DNA from: an uncultured Alphaproteobacteria bacterium
GTDB taxonomy: Bacteria; Pseudomonadota; Alphaproteobacteria; Thalassobaculales; Thalassobaculaceae
Length of the DNA: 13,461 nt
Assembly: GCA_938028645.1 (NCBI GenBank)
Contig: CALIMD010000366.1
Coordinates: 1-13,461 of the forward strand
Reading direction: 5' to 3'
The first letter of the stretch is position 1; each line of letters begins with the position of its first letter. This document shows positions 8,086 through 13,461 of this stretch, one piece after another. A program made the translations under genes and the position numbers. A model generated the notes under the pieces. That model worked only from the letters and a program-made list of their open reading frames with translations. It had not been told where the DNA came from and ran no database searches.

Positions 8086-8248
8086 AGTAGTCCCCTTCAC
8101 AGATATGTTATTTACTTCAGCTGGTGTCTTCTAAAGCTCAAGTTGGTTATAACGTCATCAACATTAACTCGTGGAAATAACTTGCAATCAAGCGAGAATA
8201 ACAACTCCACTACAGCAATCAAGCTGGCGTTATATAAAGAGGTTCACT
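8086..8248. promoter_or_regulatory. Divergent intergenic region between the LLM and MDR genes
   Basis: This 163-base gap must hold the promoters for the minus-strand five-gene run and for the plus-strand MDR gene. I see no convincing -35/-10 pair on either strand. A perfect 8-base palindrome, GTTATAAC (about 8146-8153), sits near the middle and could be an operator half or chance in AT-rich DNA. The clear signals are the ribosome sites at each end: AAGGGG before 8085 (minus) and AAAGAGG before 8249 (plus). Confidence 0.4.
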
Positions 8249-9223
8249 ATGAGAGCAGCAGTCGTTACTGAAAACGGTGTAGAGATTAAGGATGTGGCCC
8301 AGCCAGAACCACAACCACATGAGGTCCTTGTGCGAGTGAGGGCGTGTGGATTAAATCGCGCCGATTTAATGGTCGCGAGTGGCATGGCCCATGGAGCTAT
8401 TGGAGGTGCTGGAACGATTGTGGGACAAGAGTTCTCTGGAGAAATTGTAGCTGTCGGGGCAGAGGTCAAGGGGATGAAGGAAGGCGATCGAGTTATGTGT
8501 CACGGCACAGCCAGCTGGGCCGATTATGCTCTTGCTGACTGGGGTAGAACAGTGCCGATACCAGACGCAAACATGAGCTTCGAACAAGCAGCTACGCTTC
8601 CTGTAGCGCTTTACACGATGCATAACGCGATCGTAACAAATGCAAAGATCCAACCTGGAGAAACCATACTAATTCAAGGCGCAAGCTCGGGGGTTGGACT
8701 AATGGCACTCCAAATTGCAAAATTAAAAGGCGCAAAAACAGTTATCGGGACATCAACTAATTCTGAACGCAGAGCTAAACTTAGAGATTTTGGCGCAGAC
8801 TTAGCAGTGGACTCTAAAGATCCCAATTGGGCAGATACAGTTCTTAAGGCGACCGACGGTAAAGGTGTTGATATAATCATAGACCAGCTCTCTGGCTATG
8901 TCGCAAATGACAATTTGAAAGCGACAGCTATTATGGGCAGAATCATCAATGTTGGTCGCCTAGGTGGTTTTAATGGCAACTTCGATTTCGATCTCCATGC
9001 CGCTCGAAGAATTCAATATATAGGCGTCACATTTAGAACGCGTTCCATTGAAGAAATTCGCGCGATTACAAAAGAAGTCCAACAAGACCTTGGAAAAGAT
9101 ATCGAGGCGGGAAAGCTATCATTACCTATTGATCAAAGCTTTAAACTTGAAGACGTTAATGATGCCCTTGCTAAAATGAAAGCCAACGAGCACTTCGGCA
9201 AAATAACACTAGTTGTCGACTAA
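8249..9223 (+). CDS. Quinone-oxidoreductase-type zinc-independent MDR alcohol dehydrogenase
   Basis: A 324-residue medium-chain dehydrogenase/reductase, most like NADPH:quinone oxidoreductases and crotonyl-type reductases. Seen: a GroES-like N-terminal domain with ACGLNRADL at 32-40 and GQEFSGEIVAVG at 59-70, in which the usual zinc-binding His of GHE is Gln; no structural-zinc cysteine quartet; and a Rossmann domain with QGASSGVGLMALQIAK at 143-158. These fit a zinc-free reductase of a quinone or an alpha,beta-unsaturated carbonyl. The frame is open back to 8171, but the ATG at 8249 has AAAGAGG 6 bases upstream and yields the canonical start (MRAAVVTENG). It is transcribed away from the LLM operon and ends before a strong hairpin at 9251. 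The natural substrate is unknown. Confidence 0.93.
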   Translation: MRAAVVTENGVEIKDVAQPEPQPHEVLVRVRACGLNRADLMVASGMAHGAIGGAGTIVGQEFSGEIVAVGAEVKGMKEGDRVMCHGTASWADYALADWGRTVPIPDANMSFEQAATLPVALYTMHNAIVTNAKIQPGETILIQGASSGVGLMALQIAKLKGAKTVIGTSTNSERRAKLRDFGADLAVDSKDPNWADTVLKATDGKGVDIIIDQLSGYVANDNLKATAIMGRIINVGRLGGFNGNFDFDLHAARRIQYIGVTFRTRSIEEIRAITKEVQQDLGKDIEAGKLSLPIDQSFKLEDVNDALAKMKANEHFGKITLVVD

Positions 9224-9250
9224 AGACTCTAAGACAAGCTTTATAAAGAT

Positions 9251-9279
9251 AAAAGAGATCGTCAGAAATGGTCTCTTTT
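9251..9279. terminator. Bidirectional intrinsic terminator between convergent genes
   Basis: Inverted repeat AAAAGAGATC (9251-9260) and GGTCTCTTTT (9270-9279) form a 10-pair stem (one T-G wobble) around a 9-base loop. Each strand ends in a short T run, so it can serve both the MDR gene (plus) and the small membrane protein gene (minus). Its right arm and loop overlap the last codons and stop of the minus-strand gene. Confidence 0.8.
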
Positions 9280-9672
9280 ATACAAACTCGCTTCACTTTC
9301 TTTCTTTTTTTGCCTTACTTCCAATCTAATAAGAACTAATACAACAGCTACCACTATTAAATAGTAGAGTTTGTCTGTCCCTACATCGAGTTTTATTGCG
9401 TAGATAATACCCCCAGCCATAAAAAAAATGAGAAACCAAAAAATTACAACTAAAGACGGCAGAGGCTTAAACTCAAACAAATATCTAAATAGTATTAACG
9501 CGAGCAGACAACTTGCACCAAAACGGATGGCGTTCAGTCGGTAGTACTCTTCTTCGGGACTAATACCAATTTGAAGTGGGAAAAATAGTTTGAACCCAAA
9601 CACGTTCACTATTATTGCTGCACACAACCAAGCAAATAAAACGAATATGCACAGTTTACGGAAACTTACCAT
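9262..9672 (-). CDS. Small hypothetical inner-membrane protein, four predicted helices
   Basis: A 136-residue protein I do not recognise. Four hydrophobic segments are visible at about 6-26, 50-66, 71-93 and 100-117, with a charged, glutamate-rich stretch after the first (SPEEEYYRLNAIR at about 38-50) and a lysine-rich cytoplasmic-looking tail (RQKKKESEA). The frame is open to a GTG at 9756, but the ATG at 9672 is preferred. It starts directly with the first helix, follows a GGTGAT-like ribosome site, and lies just downstream of an extended -10 element at 9701-9709, which would leave the GTG outside the transcript. It has no recognisable catalytic motif. It stands alone between two enzymes and shares a terminator with the MDR gene. 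Function unknown. Confidence 0.75.
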   Translation of the reverse strand: MVSFRKLCIFVLFAWLCAAIIVNVFGFKLFFPLQIGISPEEEYYRLNAIRFGASCLLALILFRYLFEFKPLPSLVVIFWFLIFFMAGGIIYAIKLDVGTDKLYYLIVVAVVLVLIRLEVRQKKKESEASLYKRDHF

Positions 9673-9700
9673 TAAATCACCGTTGTTCTCGAAAAAACTA

Positions 9701-9734
9701 TATATAGCAAAACTTATTAGACAAGTCCTGTCAA
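9701..9734 (-). promoter_or_regulatory. Candidate promoter of the small membrane protein gene
   Basis: On the minus strand, TGCTATATA (9701-9709) matches an extended -10 element (TGn plus a -10-like hexamer). A perfect TTGACA lies upstream at 9729-9734, but the spacer to TATATA is 22 bases, too long for a normal -35/-10 pair, so the extended -10 may act alone. The implied transcript start near 9694 would leave a leader of about 20 bases before the ATG at 9672. Confidence 0.4.
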
Positions 9735-9783
9735 CCTTAATGCGACTCAATCTCACTTAGGCTTCTGTTTATTAGATCTCAAA

Positions 9784-10695
9784 TCAATCTTTCCCGTATA
9801 AATCATAGTGCTTTCTCAAGTCGTGGACAGCCTTAAATCCTAAATTTTTCTGCGCATGAGTGAGGTCATAAAGAGGCGCAAATGGAGCATTTTCATAGAT
9901 ACCTTCGTCTTTAACTTCAACATCAACTCCCGTCTTATGACGTAAAGTTTTTAAAGTCTCTCCCGGTGCCAAGATAGTCGGACCACAGATAAAATATGGG
10001 CCAAATCCGGGGTCTTCCAAAATTAAAGCTTTTCTGTAAGCTACAGCAAGGTCTCTTGGATCAACATAGTGCCACATAGTGCCACCTCCTGGGGGTTTGC
10101 CCTCATTAGAAACCGGTCCTTTATATCCTTCCGGATCTGCAGCACGAGCCCTCACTTCCGCTTCAAATTCTGGATAAAGAACAAAAACAGGTCGCATAAC
10201 AACAACTTCAAAAGCACCATCATCAACAAAGCTTTTTGCCATCTCTTCACATAATTTTTTACTTAGAGCATACGGATCCGTTGGACGACGGGGATGATTG
10301 TGATCTATCGGTAGATACGACGGAGGGATCATCGCCCCTGAAAGAACAGTATATCCAATGACGGAGTCACTCGACGTTATGATAATCCGCTTTACTCCCG
10401 CTTCCTGAGCTGCTTTCAATACATTCCACGTCCCAGTTACGTTAGTGTGAATAATTTCGCTACCAGAACCACTCCATATATTCGGTATGGCAGCAATTTG
10501 GACTACCGCATCCATTCCCTCACATGCGGCCCTAACAGCGTCAATATTCAAAATAGAATCTTGAATATGGGGCAAACCATTTTTATCTGGCAAAATATCA
10601 AGACCTGAAAGCTGAAAATTATCTTTTAATTCTTTAATGACATAGTCACCCATTAAACCACCAGCTCCAGTGACCAAAACCCTTTTTAAATTCAC
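9784..10695 (-). CDS. NAD-dependent epimerase/dehydratase family protein (extended SDR)
   Basis: A 303-residue extended short-chain dehydrogenase. Seen: VLVTGAGGLMG at 6-16 (G-x2-G-x2-G), Asp33 at the end of beta-2 favouring NAD, VVQIAAIPN near 64-72, TNVTGTWNVLKAA at 84-96, IITSSD at 105-110, and the catalytic Tyr142-x3-Lys146 in YALSKKLCEE. The SVIGY segment after the serine is reminiscent of uronate-dehydrogenase-like proteins, but I cannot assign it to them. The start is GTG, with GGAG 6 bases upstream. It may be an epimerase, dehydratase or dehydrogenase on a sugar or nucleotide-sugar; no glycan operon surrounds it. A 111-base gap separates it from the membrane protein gene downstream. 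Confidence 0.9.
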   Translation of the reverse strand: MNLKRVLVTGAGGLMGDYVIKELKDNFQLSGLDILPDKNGLPHIQDSILNIDAVRAACEGMDAVVQIAAIPNIWSGSGSEIIHTNVTGTWNVLKAAQEAGVKRIIITSSDSVIGYTVLSGAMIPPSYLPIDHNHPRRPTDPYALSKKLCEEMAKSFVDDGAFEVVVMRPVFVLYPEFEAEVRARAADPEGYKGPVSNEGKPPGGGTMWHYVDPRDLAVAYRKALILEDPGFGPYFICGPTILAPGETLKTLRHKTGVDVEVKDEGIYENAPFAPLYDLTHAQKNLGFKAVHDLRKHYDLYGKD

Positions 10696-10735
10696 GAGCT
10701 ACTCCAAATCAGAGAAAACATTTAATAACACTGAG

Positions 10736-10763
10736 ATAATAATGACAAACAAGGCTCATCCAA
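10736..10763 (-). promoter_or_regulatory. Weak sigma-70-like promoter candidate for the epimerase/dehydratase gene
   Basis: On the minus strand, TTGGAT (10758-10763), a 16-base spacer and TATTAT (10736-10741) lie about 41 bases before the GTG start. The -10 is good (5 of 6) and the -35 poor (3 of 6). The surrounding AT-rich DNA offers other possibilities. Confidence 0.3.
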
Positions 10764-10888
10764 TCCCCTTGATAAGAGACACAAAGAAAAGACCACATAT
10801 CCGCTCAGAATTTTGGATAAAGGTATTCGAAAATGGCCTTAAAATATTCATATTCAATCGGTTTTGAAAAAATATAGGAGCGTTCATT
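10764..10888. promoter_or_regulatory. Upstream region of the MetE-like gene
   Basis: This is the plus-strand leader side of a divergent gap. The clear signal is the ribosome site TAGGAG (10875-10880), 8 bases before the TTG start at 10889. A TAAAAT hexamer at about 10840 could be a -10, but no -35 at the right distance is evident. No repeats or hairpins are apparent. Confidence 0.35.
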
Positions 10889-12052
10889 TTGAATAGCCTG
10901 AATAAAATTCTGATAACCCATACTGGAAGCCTGCCACGACCCGAGCCGCTTACCAAATTGTATACCCAGATGGTGGCAGGAGAACTGATCAACGACGAAA
11001 TCCTTAATCAGCATATAGCATCGGCTACTCGTCGTGTGATAAAGCAACAGCGTGATAGTGGAATAGATATCCCTAATAATGGAGAACAGTGCCGAGAAGC
11101 ATTCTTCTTATATATCCAAAGACGAATGACCGGCTTTGGAGGACGCGGCTCAAGAAAACCTTGGGGTGATTTATTAGACTATCCTGAGTTTGCAGAATTT
11201 AGCCAAGCAAACTTTGCAGCAAAGACGATGGTCAGCAATAGAAACCCTCCTGTTGCGTTGAAAGAAGTTAAGTATATCGCTCCAGAACAAAATCTTGCCG
11301 AAATTCATAATTTCAAAACTATTTTATCGGAAGAGTGGCCGGATTGCAGTAGTGCGTTCATCACAGCCCCCTCGCCCGGTATGCTGGCCGCCGCTATGCA
11401 TAATCGATATTATCAAAATGATCAGGAGTATCTATATGCGCTGGGAAAAGCTGTTTCCCTAGAATACCACGCCGCAGTTAATAATGGCCTTATGTTGCAA
11501 ATTGACGCACCAGATCTAGCCATGGAACGTCACATGACATTCGCCAACAAACCAGTAGATACTTTCTTAAAGTTTGCTGACGATGTTGTCGCTCAAATAA
11601 ACAAAGCAATAATTGGGATTCCGGCAGATAAAATAAGACTGCACGTGTGTTGGGGTAACTACGAGGGCCCTCATCACCTCGACGTGCCTTTAAAAGAAGT
11701 TCTACCAATTTTACTCAAAGCCAATGTTGGCGGGTTAATGTTGCCTTTTGCTAACCCGCGACATCAGCATGAAATCAATGTACTACGCGATATACCGTTA
11801 GGAACTAATCAATACCTAATAGCTGGTGTCGTGGACCCTCTAACAAATTTCATTGAGCACCCAGAAGTCATCGCCCAAAGGATCGAGTCGGCAACTGAGG
11901 CAGTAGGTGATCCGAGGAAGGTCCAAGCCGGTACTGACTGTGGATTTGATACCGCCGCTGGGATGGGGAGAGTAACCAGTGATATCGCATGGGCAAAGTT
12001 GAAAGTGATGCGGGAAGGGGCACAAATAGCAGCCACTCGTTTGTTCAAATAA
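10889..12052 (+). CDS. MetE C-terminal-domain-like (cobalamin-independent methionine synthase II) protein
   Basis: A 387-residue protein matching only the zinc-binding catalytic half of MetE; the N-terminal folate domain of true MetE (about 750 residues) is absent. Such half-size proteins include epoxyalkane:coenzyme M transferase and many uncharacterised methyl or alkyl transferases that activate a thiol on zinc. Seen: the family start HTGSLPRP at 11-18, HVCWGNYEGPHH at 252-263 giving zinc ligands His252 and Cys254, and GTDCGFDT with Cys351 as a third. In the ANPRHQHE segment (288-295), relatives that I recall carry Glu where this protein has Pro286. It starts at TTG with a TAGGAG site 8 bases upstream. 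A SAM methyltransferase follows 75 bases later. It is probably not the housekeeping methionine synthase; the substrate is unknown. Confidence 0.9.
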   Translation: MNSLNKILITHTGSLPRPEPLTKLYTQMVAGELINDEILNQHIASATRRVIKQQRDSGIDIPNNGEQCREAFFLYIQRRMTGFGGRGSRKPWGDLLDYPEFAEFSQANFAAKTMVSNRNPPVALKEVKYIAPEQNLAEIHNFKTILSEEWPDCSSAFITAPSPGMLAAAMHNRYYQNDQEYLYALGKAVSLEYHAAVNNGLMLQIDAPDLAMERHMTFANKPVDTFLKFADDVVAQINKAIIGIPADKIRLHVCWGNYEGPHHLDVPLKEVLPILLKANVGGLMLPFANPRHQHEINVLRDIPLGTNQYLIAGVVDPLTNFIEHPEVIAQRIESATEAVGDPRKVQAGTDCGFDTAAGMGRVTSDIAWAKLKVMREGAQIAATRLFK

Positions 12053-12127
12053 TTAAATATTTTTACTCTTTATAAAACCTTCAGCCTAGATTACTTTTAA
12101 AACTAAATCTTTGGATTGGATTTTTTT

Positions 12128-12955
12128 ATGTCGCTCGAACAGACTGTTTCTGAACATTATGCCAACAACAGTCTTTTAGAAAAAATATATCTCGGCCTGG
12201 CAAAACTTGGTGTCGATAAGAGTCAATTAACACAATCTGATTTATCTTCTGTTGATGAATTTCATATTGGTGGATCCGAGGGCACATTGATGCTGGCGGA
12301 AAAGTTATCCATAAAAGCATCGAGTTCTGTATTGGATATTGGATGCGGAATAGGCGGACCCGCACGTTTACTCTCAAGCAAAATTGGCTGTAAAATTTCT
12401 GGCATTGATCTCACCGCAGATTTCGTGAATACCGGCAATTCACTTACTGATCAAGTCGGGCTATCTGATACCGTAAAGTTAAGAAAGGCAAGCGCCCTGA
12501 GCATCCCATTCACCGATAACAGCTTTGATGTCAGCTATATGATCCACGTAGGGATGAATATTGCAGATAAAGATTTACTTTTCTCAGAGGCGTTCAGAGT
12601 TACAAAGCCAGGTGGGCTGTTCGGGATATATGATGTCATGCTGGTTCGGGATTGTGAATTCCAATATCCATTACCTTGGGCGGCGGAAGAAGATGGAAAT
12701 GCTATTGCTTCAGCAACAGATTACAAATCGGCTTTAACCAAGGCGGGGTTTTCACTGACGCATGAAGATGATAAAACCGATTTTGCCAATAGCTTCTTCA
12801 AAAAAATGTCAGTGAGCATGGGTTCTTCCAAAGGTCCGCCCCCAGTTGGACTTCATCTTTTAATGGGCGATTTAACCCAGCAAAAAATTAAAAATATGGC
12901 GCAACTCGTTAAATCGAGAATCATTGCACCTAAAATACTCATCATGGAAAAATAG
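12128..12955 (+). CDS. Class I SAM-dependent methyltransferase
   Basis: A 275-residue Rossmann-fold methyltransferase of the Methyltransf_11/25 type, in the broad group holding sarcosine/dimethylglycine and UbiE-like enzymes. Seen: motif I VLDIGCGIGGPAR at 68-80, acidic Asp94 after beta-2 (ISGIDLTADFV), a DNSFDVSYMIHVGMNI segment at about 130-145 (motif IV region), RVTKPGGLFGIYDVM (motif VI), and a C-terminal lid-like region. An ATG at 12128 with GGATTGGA about 7 bases upstream is preferred to the in-frame TTG at 12116. The 75-base AT-rich leader has no clear hairpin, so read-through from the MetE-like gene is possible. Its TAG stop is in the same frame as the downstream sensor gene. The methyl acceptor (amine, quinone, or other) is not identifiable. 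Confidence 0.9.
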   Translation: MSLEQTVSEHYANNSLLEKIYLGLAKLGVDKSQLTQSDLSSVDEFHIGGSEGTLMLAEKLSIKASSSVLDIGCGIGGPARLLSSKIGCKISGIDLTADFVNTGNSLTDQVGLSDTVKLRKASALSIPFTDNSFDVSYMIHVGMNIADKDLLFSEAFRVTKPGGLFGIYDVMLVRDCEFQYPLPWAAEEDGNAIASATDYKSALTKAGFSLTHEDDKTDFANSFFKKMSVSMGSSKGPPPVGLHLLMGDLTQQKIKNMAQLVKSRIIAPKILIMEK

Positions 12956-13003
12956 TATAAACCGAAGTTCAAACTTATTGTTTATTGGGAAAAGGCTGCG
13001 AAA

Positions 13004-13461
13004 TTGGAAAATTTTGAAATTCTCGATCCATCTGAGCAAGATACAATTCTAAATTCAATATTGGGTCTAAAAAAAGATATCGAAAAAAAAATATTTGATA
13101 ATTCGATCGAAGCCATCGTAGTGCAGGAAGGTGATGTTTTAGATCCGTGCGGAATGTATGTAGTTCTAAAGGGATCTATTGGGCTCTTTTTGAATGATAA
13201 CGTGATAGCAACAGCAAATTCTTCTGACTATTTTTACGAAGAATATTTGTTACTAGATGATCCGAATATGGAGTTAAGCGCTAAAGCAATTGAGCAAACA
13301 CGATTGGGTTTCATATCAAAAACGAACTGGATAAACTTACCAAATGAACTTAAAGATCAATGCATGGGACGTTTGTTTGGTGATCTCGTTAACATGCATC
13401 TCCACGAGTTTCAGCAGCCAATAAATTGTTGTAATATCACGGCAGCTGCACTCAGTTTAAC
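13004..13461 (+). CDS. Cyclic-nucleotide-binding-fold sensor, probably a histidine kinase (3' end outside window)
   Basis: An open frame runs from TTG at 13004 to the window edge (152 codons and 2 bases visible) with no stop. Residues about 39-105 resemble a CRP-type cNMP-binding beta barrel: VQEGDVLDPCGMYVVLKGSI (VQEGDV near 40, YVVLKGSIGLF near 50-60), then a YEEYLLL segment and RLGFIS near 102-107. Where CRP has Glu-Arg-Ser-Ala in the phosphate cassette, this protein reads Glu-Leu-Ser-Ala (Leu91), so cAMP binding is doubtful. At 132-140, HLHEFQQPIN resembles a histidine-kinase H-box, with His134 as phosphoacceptor, rather than a Crp helix-turn-helix. AAAAGG lies 8 bases before the TTG; the first ATG falls inside the barrel. 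The kinase call is inference from a short motif. Confidence 0.65.
   Translation, partial: MENFEILDPSEQDTILNSILGLKKDIEKKIFDNSIEAIVVQEGDVLDPCGMYVVLKGSIGLFLNDNVIATANSSDYFYEEYLLLDDPNMELSAKAIEQTRLGFISKTNWINLPNELKDQCMGRLFGDLVNMHLHEFQQPINCCNITAAALSL

Noticed and set aside
9701..9734. TTGACA and TATATA as a standard sigma-70 -35/-10 pair.
   Set aside because: The 22-base spacer is too long; only the extended -10 reading is kept, at low confidence.
10065..10084. Tandem ATAGTGCCAC direct repeat.
   Set aside because: It lies within the epimerase coding sequence and follows from the codons for a Gly-Thr-Met-Trp-His-Tyr stretch; no other copy is visible.
10670..10867. A 65-codon plus-strand frame in the gap before the MetE-like gene.
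   Set aside because: It starts inside the epimerase gene on the other strand, has no ribosome site, and its product shows no motif.
10889..12052. Assignment as the housekeeping methionine synthase MetE.
   Set aside because: Only the catalytic half is present, and the glutamate ligand position appears changed.
13004..13461. Assignment as a Crp/Fnr-type transcription regulator.
   Set aside because: The sequence after the barrel resembles a kinase H-box, not the expected dimerisation helix and helix-turn-helix; the cAMP arginine is also missing.

Overview
The window looks like part of the chromosome of an AT-rich, compactly organised proteobacterium, plausibly a marine alphaproteobacterium. 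This rests only on gene content (CaiB/BaiF transferase, TauD-type dioxygenase, LLM flavoprotein, several SDRs), short intergenic gaps and many TTG/GTG starts. There is no rRNA, tRNA or marker gene to fix the taxonomy. I see no insertion sequence, CRISPR array, phage gene or RNA gene.

Layout. (1) 13-2012, plus strand: an SDR dehydrogenase followed by a class III CoA-transferase. (2) 2037-8085, minus strand: a tight five-gene run read from right to left. It encodes an LLM flavin oxidoreductase, a one-chain DhaK-DhaL ketose kinase, an FAD fumarate-reductase-like protein with a C-terminal membrane tail, a TauD/TfdA 2-oxoglutarate dioxygenase and a second SDR. (3) 8249-9223, plus strand: a zinc-free quinone-oxidoreductase-type MDR enzyme, divergent from block 2. 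It ends at a shared hairpin terminator facing a small four-helix membrane protein (9262-9672, minus). (4) 9784-10695, minus strand: an extended-SDR NAD-dependent epimerase/dehydratase. (5) 10889-13461, plus strand: a half-size MetE-like zinc methyltransferase, a class I SAM methyltransferase, and the start of a cyclic-nucleotide-binding-fold protein that appears to run into a histidine-kinase H-box at the window edge.

How the genes may work together. Block 2 reads as a catabolic operon. An oxygenase or flavin-dependent attack on a small substrate, plus dehydrogenation by the SDR and the membrane-tethered flavoprotein, would yield a short-chain ketose or aldose (dihydroxyacetone or a relative) that the DAK kinase phosphorylates into central metabolism. 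The substrate cannot be read from the sequence. Blocks 1 and 3 supply acyl-CoA and carbonyl chemistry that could belong to the same or neighbouring pathways. No transporter and no classical transcription factor is visible in the window. The only regulatory-looking gene is the truncated sensor at the right edge, whose cNMP pocket lacks the usual arginine.
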